Assembly: GCF_014197015.1 (NCBI RefSeq)
Contig: NZ_JACIET010000001.1
Coordinates: forward strand, 1,426,001-1,490,000
Reading direction: 5' to 3'
Source: Niveibacterium umoris
Lineage (GTDB): Bacteria > Pseudomonadota > Gammaproteobacteria > Burkholderiales > Rhodocyclaceae
Length of the DNA stretch: 64,000 nt
Below the pieces are notes generated by a model. That model saw nothing but the letters and a program-made list of their open reading frames with translations, had not been told where the DNA came from and did not search any database. This document shows, piece after piece, positions 37,042-50,259 of the stretch (within the stretch, counting starts at the first letter, position 1; every line of letters starts with the position of its first letter). The translations under genes were made by a program, and so were the position numbers.

Positions 37042-37323
37042 CTACACCACATCGACTCGCTCACGCAGCTCCTTGCCAGCCTTGAAATGCGGCACGTACT
37101 TCTGTGGCACCTGCACCTTCTCGCCTGACTTCGGATTGCGCCCCATGCGCGGGGGACGGTAATTCAATGCAAAACTGCCGAAACCCCTGATCTCGATGCG
37201 ATCGGCTCGCGACAACGCAAGCGTCATCGCATCGAGAATCACTTTCACGGCGTAGTCGGCATCCTTCGCACCAAGCTGCGGAAAACGCTCCGCCAGCCTG
37301 GCTATCAACTCCGACTTCGTCAT
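37042..37323 (-). CDS. ihfB: Integration host factor subunit beta
   Basis: 93 aa partner of Ihf[21 protein letters not shown] at the start, [20 protein letters not shown] and the DNA arm [20 protein letters not shown], with the intercalating Pro in the arm. ATG 37323 gives the standard N-terminus; a TTG nine bases earlier is possible. It lies 12 bases after rpsA, as in most Proteobacteria. Both IHF genes are therefore in this window, about 14 kb apart, each at the end of a translation-related operon. Confidence 0.96.
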   Translation of the reverse strand: MTKSELIARLAERFPQLGAKDADYAVKVILDAMTLALSRADRIEIRGFGSFALNYRPPRMGRNPKSGEKVQVPQKYVPHFKAGKELRERVDVV

Positions 37324-37335
37324 GACGTTCAAGGC

Positions 37336-39039
37336 TTACTGCTGCGGATTGTTGAGCTTTGCCTTCAGCAGCGCGCCGAGGTTGGTCGTACCGCTGGCAG
37401 CGGCCGACGTATCGCCGGAGAACTTCTGCATGGCTTCGGTTTGCTCAGCCTGATCCTTGGCCTTGACCGACAGATTGATCGAACGGGTCTTGCGATCCAC
37501 GTTCACGATCATCGCTTCGACCGCGTCACCCACCTTCAGCAGGTGCGACAGATCTTCAACGCGATCACGCGAGAACTCGGACGCACGGAGGTAGCCCTCG
37601 ACATCGTCGTTCATTGCGATCACGGCGCCGCGCGCATCAACCGACTTCACCACACCATTCACGACGCTGTTCTTGTCATGGGTGGCGATGAAGTTGGTGA
37701 ACGGATCGCCATCAAGCTGCTTGATGCCGAGCGAAATACGCTCCTTCTCGACGTCGATCGAGAGCACCACGGCTTCGACTTCGTCGCCCTTCTTGAAGTT
37801 GCGGATCGCCTCTTCACCCGGCAGCGACCACGACAGGTCGGACAGGTGCACCAGACCGTCGATTGCGCCAGTCAGACCGATGAAGACACCGAAGTCGGTG
37901 ATCGACTTGATGGCGCCCTTGACGCGATCACCCTTCTTGAAGCTCTGCGCGAAGTCATCCCACGGGTTGGCCTTGCACTGCTTCATGCCCAGCGAGATAC
38001 GACGACGGTCTTCGTCGATTTCGAGGATCATCACTTCGACTTCGTCGCCCAGTTGGACAACCTTGGTCGGGTGAATGTTCTTGTTGGTCCAGTCCATCTC
38101 GGACACGTGGACCAAGCCCTCGATACCCTGCTCGACTTCGACAAACGCGCCGTAGTCGGTGATGTTGGTGACCTTGCCGAACAGGCGGGTACCCGACGGA
38201 TAACGGCGAGCGATGCCCACCCACGGATCTTCGCCCAGTTGCTTGAGGCCCAGCGAGACGCGGTTCTTCTCGGCGTCAAACTTGAGGACCTTCGCGGTGA
38301 CTTCGTCGCCAACCTGCACAACTTCCGTCGGGTGGCGGACACGGCGCCAGGCCAGATCGGTGATGTGCAGCAGGCCGTCGATACCGCCGAGGTCAACGAA
38401 CGCACCGTAGTCGGTGATGTTCTTGACGATACCCTTGACGATCGTGCCTTCCTGGAGCGACGACAGCAGCTTTTCGCGCTCTTCGCCCATGGAAGCCTCG
38501 AGCACGGCGCGGCGCGACACAACAACGTTGTTGCGCTTGCGATCGAGCTTGATGACCTTGAATTCGAATTCCTTGCCTTCAAACGGGGTCGTGTCCTTGA
38601 CCGGACGCATATCGACCAGCGAACCCGGCAGGAATGCACGGATGCCATTGGTCATGACGGTCAGACCGCCCTTGACCTTGCCGGTCACGACGCCCTTGAC
38701 CAGATCGCCGTCGTTCAGTGCGGCCTCAAGGTGGTTCCACGCGGCGATGCGCTTGGCCTTGTCACGCGACAGACGGGATTCACCGAAACCATCTTCAAGG
38801 GCTTCGATGGCGACCTGGACGTAGTCGCCCGCGGCCACTTCGAGCTCACCACGGTCATTGCGGAACTCGTCGAGCGGAATGTAGCTCTCGGACTTGAGGT
38901 TGGCGTTCACAACGACAAAATTGTGATCAACACGCACGACCTCAGCGGTGATGACTTCACCGGCGCGCATTTCCTGGCGATTCAGGCTCTCTTCAAAGAG
39001 GGCCTCGAAGCTTTCCGGGGCGGGAATGGAGTTAGACAT
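37336..39039 (-). CDS. rpsA: 30S ribosomal protein S1
   Basis: 567 aa with six S1 (OB-fold) RNA-binding repeats, the full gammaproteobacterial-type architecture: two ribosome-binding repeats, then four mRNA-binding ones with [35 protein letters not shown] and similar signatures about every 87 residues. ATG 39039 ([18 protein letters not shown]) fits the family; the frame stays open to 39126 without support. There is no strong ribosome site close to the ATG, only AGGU about 12 bases upstream, as in E. coli rpsA, where S1 controls its own translation. Confidence 0.97.
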   Translation of the reverse strand: MSNSIPAPESFEALFEESLNRQEMRAGEVITAEVVRVDHNFVVVNANLKSESYIPLDEFRNDRGELEVAAGDYVQVAIEALEDGFGESRLSRDKAKRIAAWNHLEAALNDGDLVKGVVTGKVKGGLTVMTNGIRAFLPGSLVDMRPVKDTTPFEGKEFEFKVIKLDRKRNNVVVSRRAVLEASMGEEREKLLSSLQEGTIVKGIVKNITDYGAFVDLGGIDGLLHITDLAWRRVRHPTEVVQVGDEVTAKVLKFDAEKNRVSLGLKQLGEDPWVGIARRYPSGTRLFGKVTNITDYGAFVEVEQGIEGLVHVSEMDWTNKNIHPTKVVQLGDEVEVMILEIDEDRRRISLGMKQCKANPWDDFAQSFKKGDRVKGAIKSITDFGVFIGLTGAIDGLVHLSDLSWSLPGEEAIRNFKKGDEVEAVVLSIDVEKERISLGIKQLDGDPFTNFIATHDKNSVVNGVVKSVDARGAVIAMNDDVEGYLRASEFSRDRVEDLSHLLKVGDAVEAMIVNVDRKTRSINLSVKAKDQAEQTEAMQKFSGDTSAAASGTTNLGALLKAKLNNPQQ

Positions 39040-39143
39040 GGAGAAATTGACCTGTTGCCGTCTTGCGACAGCGGAAAAAAGAAAAACAACCCGGTCCGCA
39101 GCAAAAAGCAGCGGCCGGAGCCTCAACCATCGGACTCAGTGCT

Positions 39144-39806
39144 TCAGCAGAGCTTGTGCGTCTGGGCTTGCTGCAGGACGAATGCGACCGCCTCGTCAAT
39201 CGTAAGCGGCGTGGTGTCCAGCAGGATGGCGTCTTCACAGGGCTTCAGCGGCGCAACCGGGCGACTGGCGTCGCGTGCGTCACGCTCGCGCAACTCCTGC
39301 ACAAGACTATCTAGGTTAGCAGCCAATCCCTTTTCAATCAACTGCTTATAGCGCCGTTCCGCGCGCGCCTCAGCGCTGGCGGTGAGGAAAATCTTCAGCG
39401 GCGCGTCCGGGAAAACCACTGACCCCATGTCGCGACCATCGCCGACGAGGCCGGGCGCCTGACGAAAGGCGCGCAAACGGGCCATCAGGGCGGTCCGCAC
39501 ACCCGGCAGCACGGCAATCTTCGACGCGGCATTGCCGGTGGTTTCGCGCCGTACATCGAGACTGGCTTCAACACCGTCAATGTAGATGGCTTCGCCGTCA
39601 AAACGCACTTCGAGCTTGGGCGCCAGCGCAGCCAGGCTTGCCTCGTCGTCGAGTGCGATACCGCGTTGCAGCCCGGCGAGGGCCAGAACGCGGTAAATCG
39701 CGCCAGAATCGAGGTAATGCCAGCCCAGGGCACTGGCCACGCGCGCGGCCACCGAGCCCTTGCCCGACGCGGTCGGGCCGTCGATTGCGATGACGGGGGT
39801 GTTCAT
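39144..39806 (-). CDS. cmk: Cytidylate kinase
   Basis: Phosphorylates CMP and dCMP. 220 aa. P-loop [13 protein letters not shown], then the [10 protein letters not shown] motif and the CMP-binding insert (about 60-110). [14 protein letters not shown] carries the conserved Arg-Asp pair, and the lid has ERRYKQL. ATG 39806 with AAGGA six bases upstream; it overlaps the stop of the helix-hairpin-helix gene (ATGA), so the two are co-translated. The 104-base gap to rpsA has no terminator; cmk-rpsA-ihfB is a conserved trio. Confidence 0.96.
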   Translation of the reverse strand: MNTPVIAIDGPTASGKGSVAARVASALGWHYLDSGAIYRVLALAGLQRGIALDDEASLAALAPKLEVRFDGEAIYIDGVEASLDVRRETTGNAASKIAVLPGVRTALMARLRAFRQAPGLVGDGRDMGSVVFPDAPLKIFLTASAEARAERRYKQLIEKGLAANLDSLVQELRERDARDASRPVAPLKPCEDAILLDTTPLTIDEAVAFVLQQAQTHKLC

Positions 39807-40090
39807 GTTCGGTCCTTCCAGTTCCACCACTTGAGCAGTTCAGGGTCGTGTGCCGTGTGCCGCGAGAAATACACGGCACAACGGAAGGTGTAGAGCACGC
39901 AGGGGTCTTGCCGCGCACCCGAGAGACGGCACAGGCGCTCATAGAGCACCTGTGGATCCGCCTCGACGAGATCCGCTACCCGCCGGATGCCGAGCGCGTG
40001 CAGATCGCCCGCCATCGCCCGCCCGATGCCCGGGATGCGCAGCAACTCGGCCGCAACATCCCGTGGCAGCGCGGCCGGCGCGCGGGGCAC
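39803..40090 (-). CDS. Helix-hairpin-helix protein of the Cdd1 ('pathogenicity locus') family, function unknown
   Basis: 95 aa. One HhH motif, [20 protein letters not shown], followed by [18 protein letters not shown], then a Cys-containing segment ([15 protein letters not shown]) and the C-terminal signature [12 protein letters not shown]. This pattern fits the small Cdd1 family, which has no established function; HhH motifs usually bind DNA or RNA backbone without sequence preference. The GTG start at 40090 directly abuts the argS stop (TAAGTG), with GAGG eight bases upstream inside argS. The stop overlaps the cmk start, so argS, this gene and cmk are translated as a chain. Confidence 0.8.
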   Translation of the reverse strand: MPRAPAALPRDVAAELLRIPGIGRAMAGDLHALGIRRVADLVEADPQVLYERLCRLSGARQDPCVLYTFRCAVYFSRHTAHDPELLKWWNWKDRT

Positions 40091-41900
<1,810 letters not shown>

Positions 41901-41931
41901 CCATGTCCGCGTGCAGCCGGGGCAGGCGTTC

Positions 41932-43233
41932 CTATCGCCGGCAGACCGACGCAAACGCGTCGAAATAGCCGGGGAAGGTCTTCGCGGTGCACTTCGGATC
42001 GTTGATGCGTACTGGTACGCCACCAAGGCTCACCAGCGAGAAACACATCGCCATCCTGTGATCATCATAGGTGTCGATGGCCGCGTTCGGAATCAGCGTC
42101 GTCGGGGCGGTGACTCGCAACCAGTCCGGCCCCTCCTCGACCAAGGCACCGACCTTGCGCAGCTCGGTCGCCATGGCCGCAATGCGGTCGGTCTCCTTGA
42201 CACGCCAACTCGCGATGTTGGTCAGGCGGCACGGCCCATCGGCGAACAGCGCCGCCACAGCCAGCGTCATTGCAGCGTCCGGGATATGGTTGAAGTCGCG
42301 ATCGAAGGCGCGCAACTTGCCGCTGGCGGGCGCGGCCGCTTCGATCCAGTTCTCGCCCATCGTGATTCGGGCGCCGATTGCCTCAAGCGCCTCGGCGAAC
42401 GCCACATCCCCTTGGATGCTGGCCCGCCCGACGCCTTCGACCCGCACCGGGCCTCCACCAATTGCCCCGGCGGCAAGGAAATACGAAGCCGACGAAGCAT
42501 CGCCTTCAACATGGATCACGCCCGGCGAGCGATAGGCCTGCGCCGGCACGACGAAACGCTGCCAGCCCTCGCGCTCCACGGCAACGCCAAAGCGCGCCAT
42601 CAGGTTGAGCGTGATTTCGATGTAGGGCTTGGAGATCAATTCGCCGACCACTTCGATCGTGGTGGCCTGACCGGCACGCACGCAGGCGAGCGGCAGGGCC
42701 ATCAAAAGTGCGGTGAGGAACTGGCTCGACACATCGCCGCGAACCTTCACAACACCACCGGTTGCGATCTGCGCCGGCAGAATCTCAAGCGGCGGATAAC
42801 CCTCGTTACCAAGGTAACGAATGTCGGCGCCCAGTTGCCGCAGACCATCGACCAGATCGCCGATCGGGCGCTCATGCATGCGAGGCACACCCGACAGCTT
42901 GTAGTGGCCGCCAGCCAGCGCAAGGGCGGCCGTCAACGGGCGAAAGGCCGTTCCGGCATTACCAAGGAACAGGTCTGCCGTATCGTTCGGAAACCGGCCA
43001 GCTGCGCCGTTAACCGCCCAGTGCAACTCGCCCAGCGACTGCGGCGGCAGGCCAAGCGCGGCCAGGGCTTCGAGCATGCGTTCGGTGTCATCGGATGCGA
43101 GCAGATCACGGATCTCGGTACGACCGTCCGCGAGTGCTGCCAATAGCAGCGTGCGATTCGAAATGCTCTTCGAACCGGGCAGTCTGATGGTGCCGGCGGC
43201 ACCGGCAGCGGGTGCCAGATCAAGATATTCCAT
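41932..43233 (-). CDS. aroA: 3-phosphoshikimate 1-carboxyvinyltransferase (EPSP synthase)
   Basis: 433 aa. Joins PEP to shikimate-3-phosphate in the pathway to chorismate. N-terminal [19 protein letters not shown] with the catalytic Lys, PEP-site [32 protein letters not shown], and C-terminal [19 protein letters not shown] and DDHRMAM. The LGNAGTA block keeps the Gly and Ala of class I, naturally glyphosate-sensitive enzymes. Starts 8 bases after tyrA in the aromatic operon. Confidence 0.97.
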   Translation of the reverse strand: MEYLDLAPAAGAAGTIRLPGSKSISNRTLLLAALADGRTEIRDLLASDDTERMLEALAALGLPPQSLGELHWAVNGAAGRFPNDTADLFLGNAGTAFRPLTAALALAGGHYKLSGVPRMHERPIGDLVDGLRQLGADIRYLGNEGYPPLEILPAQIATGGVVKVRGDVSSQFLTALLMALPLACVRAGQATTIEVVGELISKPYIEITLNLMARFGVAVEREGWQRFVVPAQAYRSPGVIHVEGDASSASYFLAAGAIGGGPVRVEGVGRASIQGDVAFAEALEAIGARITMGENWIEAAAPASGKLRAFDRDFNHIPDAAMTLAVAALFADGPCRLTNIASWRVKETDRIAAMATELRKVGALVEEGPDWLRVTAPTTLIPNAAIDTYDDHRMAMCFSLVSLGGVPVRINDPKCTAKTFPGYFDAFASVCRR

Positions 43234-43241
43234 AAGGGGTC

Positions 43242-44120
43242 TCAGCTATCGAACTTGCCGGCGAGCCACGCGTCGCGCGCATCGCGCGCCTCGCAGAACA
43301 GCTTTTCCAGCGAATCGCCGTCGCCTTGCGACAGGAGCGCGCGAATCCAAGCCAGTTCGGTCAGGTAGGTATCGAGTTCGGCCAGCAGCGCGTGGCGGTT
43401 GGCTACGCAGATATCGCGCCACATTTCCGGGTGGCTACTCGCAATCCGGGTGAAATCGCGAAAGCCGCTGGCGGCAAATCCGAACAATTGTTCGGCGTTG
43501 GCCCGCTCGGCGATCTCATGGACCAGCGCAAAAGCGAGCAGATGAGGCAAATGGCTGACCGCGCCGAAAACGCGATCATGCTCCTGCGGCGACATGTCAT
43601 GCAGCTGGCCGCCGGTCGCTGCCCAGGCTTCGCGAACGCGCGCCACAGACTCGGGTCGGTTCTCGGGCAGCGGTGTCAGCACAATCTTGCGGCTGACATA
43701 CAAATCGGCGCGCGCCGCTTCCGGGCCGCTCTTTTCGGCTCCGGCAATCGGATGCGCCGGCACGATCTGTTCAAGGTGTGACTTGAAGTGCGTGTAGATC
43801 GCCTCGATCACGTCGCGCTTGGTGCTGCCGGCATCTGTGACCAAAGTGTCCGGACCCAGATGCGGCGCCATGGCTTGCATGACGGCGGCCATTTGACCGA
43901 CCGGCATCGCAAGCAGCACCAGTTCCGCGCCGTCCAGGGCCGTAGCCCAGTCAGTTGCGATCACGTCGATGATGCCAAGCGCCTGCGCGCGTTCGAGCGA
44001 GCTATGCGTGCGCCCGATACCGACCACTTCGCGCACCAAGCCTTTGGCCTTGAGTGCCAGTGAAAAGGAGCCGCCAATCAGGCCCGCACCGCAGATGACA
44101 ATGCGTCCGAAGGGCGTCAT
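43242..44120 (-). CDS. tyrA: Prephenate dehydrogenase
   Basis: 292 aa. NAD(P)-dependent oxidation and decarboxylation of prephenate (or arogenate) on the way to tyrosine. Rossmann motif [19 protein letters not shown] at the N-terminus, [10 protein letters not shown], the catalytic His region [16 protein letters not shown], and [11 protein letters not shown]. It has no fused chorismate mutase, unlike E. coli TyrA, because mutase sits on PheA here. ATG 44120 overlaps the hisC stop (ATGA); the frame continues upstream to 44204 inside hisC without support. Confidence 0.94.
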   Translation of the reverse strand: MTPFGRIVICGAGLIGGSFSLALKAKGLVREVVGIGRTHSSLERAQALGIIDVIATDWATALDGAELVLLAMPVGQMAAVMQAMAPHLGPDTLVTDAGSTKRDVIEAIYTHFKSHLEQIVPAHPIAGAEKSGPEAARADLYVSRKIVLTPLPENRPESVARVREAWAATGGQLHDMSPQEHDRVFGAVSHLPHLLAFALVHEIAERANAEQLFGFAASGFRDFTRIASSHPEMWRDICVANRHALLAELDTYLTELAWIRALLSQGDGDSLEKLFCEARDARDAWLAGKFDS

Positions 44121-45229
44121 TCGGCGCCCTTGAGCAGCGCCTTGGCGAGCGCTTCGAGGAAGCGCGCGTTCTCGTGCGGCAGTCCGATCGTGACGCGCAG
44201 CCATTCAGGCATCTGGTAGCTGGCAATCGGACGCACGATCACGCCTTGCTCCAGCAACCTCCGATTCACGTTGGCCGCATCGCCCACGCGGAACGTCATG
44301 AAGTTTCCGCTGGACGGGATGTATTCAAGGCCAAGCGCATCGAACCCGGCCATCAGTTGCGCCATTCCGTCACGATTGACGGCGTAACTGCGCGCGACGA
44401 ATTCCTCATCGCCCAGCGCCGCAGCCGCGGCCGCGAGGGCCACGTTATTGACATTGAAGGGCTCACGCACCCGGTTCAGCAGATCAGCGACTTCGCGCCC
44501 GGCCAAACCGTATCCGACGCGCAGACCGCCTAGCCCGTAGATCTTCGAGAAGGTCCGCGTAATGACCAGATTCGGGTACTTCGCCAGCCATGCAACGCTG
44601 TCATAGCGCTGCTCTGGCGCGAGGTATTCGTTGTAGGCCTCGTCGAGCACAATCAGCACGTCGTCCGGCGCACCGTCGAGGAAATCCACGATCTCTTCGT
44701 CTGGCAGGAAGTTGCCGGTCGGGTTGTTAGGGTTGGCGATGAAGACGATGCGGGTGTCGGAACGGATCGCCGCCAGCATTGCCGCCAGGTCGTGTCCGTA
44801 AGCCTTAGCGGGCACCTCAATACCCTGCGCCCCGGCGCTCTTGACCGCCAGCGGATAGACCGCAAACGCATGCTGCGAATATACCGCCGAGGTCTCGCTG
44901 TTCAGGTAGGCGGCAGCGCACAGGTTCAGCAGGTCGTTCGACCCGTTGCCGAGCACGATCTGCTCCGGCGCGACACCGAACCTGGCCACCAGTGCCGCGC
45001 GCAATTCGAAGCCATTGCCGTCCGGGTAACGATGGATGTCTGCGATTGCCTTTTGTGCGGCCGCCGTGGCCTTCGGCGAGGCGCCCAACGGGTTCTCATT
45101 CGAGGCCAGCTTCACGATATCCGCCTCGTTGAGCCCCATCTCGCGCGCCAATTCGCCGATCGGTTTGCCCGGGATATAGGGGGAGATCGAGCGGATGTAG
45201 TCCGGCGCTCGCTGCACAATCTTGCTCAT
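44117..45229 (-). CDS. hisC: Histidinol-phosphate/aromatic aminotransferase
   Basis: 370 aa PLP-dependent class I/II aminotransferase. KLASNENPLGASPKA near the N-terminus, NPNNPTGNFLPDEEI, ITRTFSKIYGLGGLRVGYGL with the PLP Lys, and the C-terminal VTIGLPHENARFLEAL. HisC-like enzymes placed between pheA and tyrA commonly transaminate aromatic 2-oxoacids as well as histidinol phosphate, and the neighbours favour that role here. ATG lies 9 bases after the pheA stop. Confidence 0.92.
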   Translation of the reverse strand: MSKIVQRAPDYIRSISPYIPGKPIGELAREMGLNEADIVKLASNENPLGASPKATAAAQKAIADIHRYPDGNGFELRAALVARFGVAPEQIVLGNGSNDLLNLCAAAYLNSETSAVYSQHAFAVYPLAVKSAGAQGIEVPAKAYGHDLAAMLAAIRSDTRIVFIANPNNPTGNFLPDEEIVDFLDGAPDDVLIVLDEAYNEYLAPEQRYDSVAWLAKYPNLVITRTFSKIYGLGGLRVGYGLAGREVADLLNRVREPFNVNNVALAAAAAALGDEEFVARSYAVNRDGMAQLMAGFDALGLEYIPSSGNFMTFRVGDAANVNRRLLEQGVIVRPIASYQMPEWLRVTIGLPHENARFLEALAKALLKGAE

Positions 45230-45238
45230 ATCAGATCC

Positions 45239-46306
45239 TCAGAGCGCCGCGGCAGGATAAGAGCCGAGCACCTTCACGAAAGCGGCACGATCCTGCAGAT
45301 CGACCAGTGCGTTTGCCACGCCGTCGTCGGCGCGATTGCCTTCGACATCGATGTAGAACACGTACTCCCACAAGCCCGTGCGCGACGGACGCGATTCGAG
45401 CTTGCTCATGCTGACGCCATGCTTCGCGAAGGCTTCAAGTAGATAGAAGACCGCGCCCGGACGATTCGGTGCCGAACAGACCAGCGAGGTCTTGTCACGC
45501 CCGGATGGCCCGGCGTCATGACTGCCGATTACAAGGAAACGCGTCGTGTTGTTCGGATCGTCTTCGATGTCCGAAGCCAGGAATCTCAGGTCGTATAGCT
45601 GGCCCGCCGCTTCGCCCGCGATTGCGGCCGATTCAGGATCGGTCGAAGCCATGCGCGCAGCTTCTGCGTTGCTCGCGACCGGCACACGGTCGACGCCCGC
45701 AGCGTGACGCGCAAGCCAGTCCTGGCATTGGGCCAGCGACTGCGAATGCGAGTAGATGCGCTTAACCTTGTCGATGGCGTCGGCCTGCGAGAGGAAGTGC
45801 TGGCGGATACGCAGCTTCACTTCGCCACAGATGCTGGCCGAACTGGCAAGCAGCAGATCAAGCGTGCGACCCACCGCGCCTTCGGTGGAGTTCTCGACCG
45901 GAACGATGCCGTAGGCCACGCCACCCGATTCGACCGCGTGGAACACTTCATCGATCGTGCCCTGCGGCTGGAAGTCCGGCGCACCGCCGAAATGCTTGCG
46001 CGCCGCAGACTCCGAAAATGTGCCGGCGGGGCCGAGGAAGGCCACCTTCAACGGCTGCTCCAGCGCCAGGCACCAGGACATGATCTCGCGGAACACGCGC
46101 TGCACCGCTTCACCCGACAGCGGCCCCGGATTCAGGTCGGCGATCTTGCGCAGCACTTGCGCCTCGCGTTCCGGACGATACAGGGGGCCGCGCTTGACTT
46201 CGCCGATGCGCTTGGCGCAGCTGGCACGCTGACTAAGCCGTTCAAGGATTTCGCGGTCGAGCCGATCGATGTCGGCCCGCAATCTGGACAGTTCTTCTTC
46301 GCTCAC
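45239..46306 (-). CDS. pheA: Bifunctional chorismate mutase / prephenate dehydratase (P-protein)
   Basis: 355 aa. AroQ chorismate mutase helices (about 1-85: LSRLRADIDRLDREILERL, RASCAKRIGEVK), prephenate dehydratase (about 92-275: VAFLGPAGTFSESAA, PVENSTEGAVGRTLDLL with catalytic Thr in the NNTTRFLVIG segment), and a C-terminal ACT domain for Phe feedback with the SKLESRPSR motif. The start is GTG 46306 (VSEEELSRL), with GAGAG upstream; no ATG exists in the frame back into serC. It starts 29 bases after the serC stop. Confidence 0.93.
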   Translation of the reverse strand: MSEEELSRLRADIDRLDREILERLSQRASCAKRIGEVKRGPLYRPEREAQVLRKIADLNPGPLSGEAVQRVFREIMSWCLALEQPLKVAFLGPAGTFSESAARKHFGGAPDFQPQGTIDEVFHAVESGGVAYGIVPVENSTEGAVGRTLDLLLASSASICGEVKLRIRQHFLSQADAIDKVKRIYSHSQSLAQCQDWLARHAAGVDRVPVASNAEAARMASTDPESAAIAGEAAGQLYDLRFLASDIEDDPNNTTRFLVIGSHDAGPSGRDKTSLVCSAPNRPGAVFYLLEAFAKHGVSMSKLESRPSRTGLWEYVFYIDVEGNRADDGVANALVDLQDRAAFVKVLGSYPAAAL

Positions 46307-46334
46307 GTGCAGCTCTCTTGCAAGCCGTGACGGA

Positions 46335-47447
46335 TCAGGCTCGGGTTCGTTCAAATTCGCGGAGGTAGTCGACGAGCGCCTGCACGCCCTCGATCGGCAT
46401 CGCGTTGTAGATCGACGCCCGCATGCCGCCCACGGACTTGTGGCCCTTGAGCTGCAGAAGCCCTCGCGCCTTGGCGCCGGCGAGGAAAGCGTCGTTGAGG
46501 GCCTCGTCGGCAAGGAAGAATGGAACGTTCATCCTCGACCGTACATTGCGCTCGACGTGGTTTACGTAAAAGCTACTGGCATCCAGCGCGTCATACAACA
46601 GCGCCGCCTTGGCGATGTTGCGACGTTCGATTTCGGCCACACCGCCCTGCTGTTTCAGCCACTGGAACACCAGGCCCGCGATGTAGATCGGGTAAGTAGG
46701 CGGCGTGTTGAACATCGAACCGTTCTCGGCCACCGTTTTGTACTGGAATGCCGACGGGCACGCCGCCTGTGCCTGATCCAGCAGATCGTCGCGCACGATC
46801 ACGATCGTCAGCCCCGACGGGCCGATGTTCTTCTGCGCACCGCCGAACAACAGCCCGAACTTCGACACATCCATCGGGCGCGACAGGATGTCGGACGATA
46901 CATCAGCGACAATCGGCACATCTGGCGCGCCAAGCGCAGCCATGTCCGGCCAGTCGAAGTACTCGACGCCATCGATCGTCTCGTTGCTGCACAGGTGCAG
47001 ATAAGCCGCGTCACTGCGCAAACGCCATTCATCGAACGACGGGATACCGGTGTATTTGCCCTGTGCGGCGTGCTCATCGAGACTGGACGCGGCAACGTTT
47101 ATATCGCCGTAGCGCCGCGCCTCTTTCAGCGACTTGGTCGTCCAGGAGCCGGTCTCGACGAAATCGATCTTCGGATTCTTGCCCGCAAGGTTCAGCGGGA
47201 TGATCGCGTTCTCCGCGATCGCCCCACCCTGCATGAACAGCACCTTGTAGTTTGAAGGCACAGCCATCAGTTCGCGCAGATCGGCTTCCGCCCGCTCGAT
47301 GATGGTCATGAACTCCTTGCCGCGGTGGCTCATCTCCATCACCGACATACCCGACCCATGCCAGTCGAGCATTTCATCGGCGGCAGTGCGCAACACCGCT
47401 TCGGGCAGCGTCGCGGGACCCGGCCCGAAATTCCACGGTCGCGTCAT
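46335..47447 (-). CDS. serC: Phosphoserine aminotransferase
   Basis: 370 aa PLP enzyme for serine and pyridoxal phosphate synthesis. N-terminal [42 protein letters not shown], and the PLP Lys in [18 protein letters not shown]-terminal [17 protein letters not shown] is the family signature. ATG overlaps the gyrA stop (ATGA), giving translational coupling at the gyrA-serC-pheA junction typical of Betaproteobacteria. Confidence 0.97.
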   Translation of the reverse strand: MTRPWNFGPGPATLPEAVLRTAADEMLDWHGSGMSVMEMSHRGKEFMTIIERAEADLRELMAVPSNYKVLFMQGGAIAENAIIPLNLAGKNPKIDFVETGSWTTKSLKEARRYGDINVAASSLDEHAAQGKYTGIPSFDEWRLRSDAAYLHLCSNETIDGVEYFDWPDMAALGAPDVPIVADVSSDILSRPMDVSKFGLLFGGAQKNIGPSGLTIVIVRDDLLDQAQAACPSAFQYKTVAENGSMFNTPPTYPIYIAGLVFQWLKQQGGVAEIERRNIAKAALLYDALDASSFYVNHVERNVRSRMNVPFFLADEALNDAFLAGAKARGLLQLKGHKSVGGMRASIYNAMPIEGVQALVDYLREFERTRA

Positions 47448-50047
47448 TCGGGCGCTCCGTTTTCGGTGGCCTCTCCGTCGTCGCCCTCAACACCGTCCAC
47501 CCCATCGACCGCGGCATCGCTCTCGATGATCTTTTCGATGCTCGCCAGCTTGGCACCGTCGTCCAGGTTGATCAGCGTCACCCCTTGCGCTGAACGCGAG
47601 GTCTCGCGAATGGTGTCGACGTGGGTGCGGATCAGTACGCCGTTGTCAGCGATCAGCATCACTTGGTCCGTCGGATCAACCAGCACCGCGCCAACCAACT
47701 TGCCGTTACGCTCAGACCCCTGGATCGCGATCATGCCCTTCGTGCCACGGCCGTGCAGCGTGTAATCGCCGATCGGCGTGCGCTTGCCATAACCGTTTTC
47801 GGTAGCGGTCAGCACATGCTGGGTTTCGCCGTTGGCGACCAGCATGCAGATCACGGACTGTCCGTCTTCCAGCATCATGCCGCGCACACCGCGCGCGGTG
47901 CGGCCCATCGGGCGCACATCGGTTTCGTCGAAACGCACCGCCTTGCCGGCATCCGAGAACAGCATGACCTGCGAGTTGCCATCGGTGATCGCAACGCCGA
48001 TCAGGTAGTCACCTTCGTCAAGGCCGACTGCGATGATCCCGGCCTTGCGCGGGTTGGCGAAATCGGTCAGCGGCGTCTTCTTCACGGTACCCTGCGAGGT
48101 TGCCATGAAGATGAAGTGACCTTCGTCGAATTCCTTGACCGGCAACACAGCAGTGATCTTCTCGCCTTCGACCAGCGGGAACAGATTCACGATCGGCTTG
48201 CCGCGCGAATTGCGGTTGCCTTCCGGCACTTCGTAGACCTTCAACCAGTACAGGCGACCGCGGCTCGAGAAGCACAGGATGTGGTCGTGCGTGTTGGCCA
48301 CGAATAGCTGATCGACCCAATCGTCTTCCTTCACCGACGCAGCCTGCTTGCCGCGCCCGCCACGCTTCTGCGCGCGGTAGTCAGCAAGCGGCTGACGCTT
48401 GAAGTAACCGGTGTGGGACAGGGTCACGACCATGTCCTGCGGCGCGATCAGATCCTCGATGTTGATGTCGGCTGCGTGCAGCACGATCTCCGAGCGACGC
48501 GGATCGCTGAACTGCGTGCGGATCGCAGTGAGTTCGTCGCCGATGATCTGCGTCACGCGAGCCGGCTTGGCAAGGATGTCGAGCAGATCGGCGATCAGCT
48601 CCATGACCTCGCGATACTCATTGACGATCTTGTCCTGTTCCAGCCCGGTCAGGCGCTGCAGGCGCATCTCAAGGATTGCCTGAGCCTGGGTATCCGACAG
48701 GCGATAGCCTTGCGACGAGAGGCCGAATTCCGGCAGCAGACCTTCAGGTCGATAGTTGTCGGCCGCTGCACGCGACAGCATGTCCTCGACCAACTGCGAC
48801 CGCCAGGTGCGCGCCATGATCTCGACCTTCGCCACCGGCGGGGTCGGCGCAGCCTTGATCAACGCGATGATTTCGTCGACGTTCGACAGTGCGACAGCGA
48901 GACCTTCGAGGATATGGCCGCGCTCACGTGCCTTGCGCAGTTCGAAAATCGTGCGGCGGGTCACCACTTCGCGGCGATGCGACAGGAAGCAGTCGAGCAT
49001 CTGCTTGAGGTTCAGCAGACGCGGCCGGCCGTCGACCAGCGCCACCATGTTCATGCCGAAGCTGTCCTGCAGCTGGGTCTGCTTGAACAGGTTGTTCAGC
49101 ACGACCTCCGGCATCTCATTGCGCTTGAGTTCGATCACGATCCGCATGCCGTCCTTGTCGGACTCGTCGCGGATCTCGCTGATGCCTTCGATCTTCTTGT
49201 CGTTGACCAGCTCGGCAATCTTTTCGAGCAGCGTGCGCTTGTTAACCTGGTACGGGATTTCGTCGACGATGATCGCCTGACGATTGCCCTTTTCCATGTC
49301 TTCGAAGTGCGTGCGCGCACGCATCACGACACGGCCACGGCCGGTGCGGTAGCCCTCGTGTACGCCGTGCAGGCCATAAATCAGTGCGGCGGTCGGGAAG
49401 TCCGGCGCTGGCACCAGCTTGATCAGATCCTCGATGTCAATATCGGGGTTGGCCAGCAGCGCGTGGCAAGCCTCGATCACTTCGCCCAGGTTGTGCGGCG
49501 GAATGTTGGTCGCCATGCCCACCGCGATACCGCTGCTGCCGTTGATCAGCAGGTTCGGAATGCGGGCCGGCAGCAACAGCGGCTCTTTTTCGGAGTTGTC
49601 GTAGTTCGGCCCGAAGTCGACGGTTTCCTTGTCGATATCAGCCAGCATTTCGTGCGCGATACGCGAAAGGCGGACTTCGGTGTATCGCATCGCCGCGGCG
49701 CCGTCGCCGTCGATCGAACCAAAGTTGCCCTGACCATCCACCAGCATGTAGCGCAGCGAAAACTCCTGCGCCATGCGGACGATGGTGTCGTAGACCGACT
49801 GGTCGCCGTGCGGGTGATACTTACCGATCACGTCGCCAACGATACGGGCCGACTTCTTGTAGGCCTTGTTCCAGTCGTTGCCCAACTCGTGCATCGCATA
49901 CAGCACGCGGCGATGGACCGGCTTGAGGCCATCCCGGGCATCCGGCAGGGCACGCCCCACGATCACGCTCATCGCGTAATCAAGGTAGGAGTGCCGCATC
50001 TCGTCTTCGAGGCTGATCGGTAACGTTTCTTTGGCGAAGGAATCCAT
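47444..50047 (-). CDS. gyrA: DNA gyrase subunit A
   Basis: 867 aa. Breaks and rejoins DNA during negative supercoiling. Starts [20 protein letters not shown]; catalytic Tyr122 in [12 protein letters not shown], same numbering as E. coli. Winged-helix and tower domains follow, then the C-terminal DNA-wrapping beta-pinwheel with the GyrA box QKRGGRGKQ. The quinolone region reads HGDQSVYD: position 83 is Gln (Ser in E. coli) and Asp87 is kept. ATG 50047 chosen; the frame is open to 50092, but the family start fits here. No clear ribosome site. Divergent from the deaminase gene over 212 bases; the first gene of the aromatic operon. Confidence 0.97.
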   Translation of the reverse strand: MDSFAKETLPISLEDEMRHSYLDYAMSVIVGRALPDARDGLKPVHRRVLYAMHELGNDWNKAYKKSARIVGDVIGKYHPHGDQSVYDTIVRMAQEFSLRYMLVDGQGNFGSIDGDGAAAMRYTEVRLSRIAHEMLADIDKETVDFGPNYDNSEKEPLLLPARIPNLLINGSSGIAVGMATNIPPHNLGEVIEACHALLANPDIDIEDLIKLVPAPDFPTAALIYGLHGVHEGYRTGRGRVVMRARTHFEDMEKGNRQAIIVDEIPYQVNKRTLLEKIAELVNDKKIEGISEIRDESDKDGMRIVIELKRNEMPEVVLNNLFKQTQLQDSFGMNMVALVDGRPRLLNLKQMLDCFLSHRREVVTRRTIFELRKARERGHILEGLAVALSNVDEIIALIKAAPTPPVAKVEIMARTWRSQLVEDMLSRAAADNYRPEGLLPEFGLSSQGYRLSDTQAQAILEMRLQRLTGLEQDKIVNEYREVMELIADLLDILAKPARVTQIIGDELTAIRTQFSDPRRSEIVLHAADINIEDLIAPQDMVVTLSHTGYFKRQPLADYRAQKRGGRGKQAASVKEDDWVDQLFVANTHDHILCFSSRGRLYWLKVYEVPEGNRNSRGKPIVNLFPLVEGEKITAVLPVKEFDEGHFIFMATSQGTVKKTPLTDFANPRKAGIIAVGLDEGDYLIGVAITDGNSQVMLFSDAGKAVRFDETDVRPMGRTARGVRGMMLEDGQSVICMLVANGETQHVLTATENGYGKRTPIGDYTLHGRGTKGMIAIQGSERNGKLVGAVLVDPTDQVMLIADNGVLIRTHVDTIRETSRSAQGVTLINLDDGAKLASIEKIIESDAAVDGVDGVEGDDGEATENGAPE

Positions 50048-50259
50048 GTGTCGCGCGATGAAGTGTCCGGCTTTGGGCCGAAGAGACGGCAAATTGCCAA
50101 AAGCTTACGATCTTAACACGCGCGCCTACCCGCCGATCCGTACTGCGCAGTGCCGGCCACAGGGTGAGGTCGTCTTCGCACAGGCTGCCCTGCCATCTTC
50201 CTGCTCGCCAGCTATCTGCAGCATGGCTACCATCAGGCCAAGACAAATGGAGCGTTTCG

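Noticed and set aside
37441-39351. 636-codon open frame on the plus strand opposite rpsA and cmk
   Set aside because: It is the antisense shadow of conserved genes. High-GC codon bias keeps the frame open; it has no ribosome site or family match.
48413-50023. 536-codon plus-strand frame opposite gyrA
   Set aside because: Antisense of gyrA, His/Arg/Asp-rich in the way typical of such shadows, with no recognisable motif.
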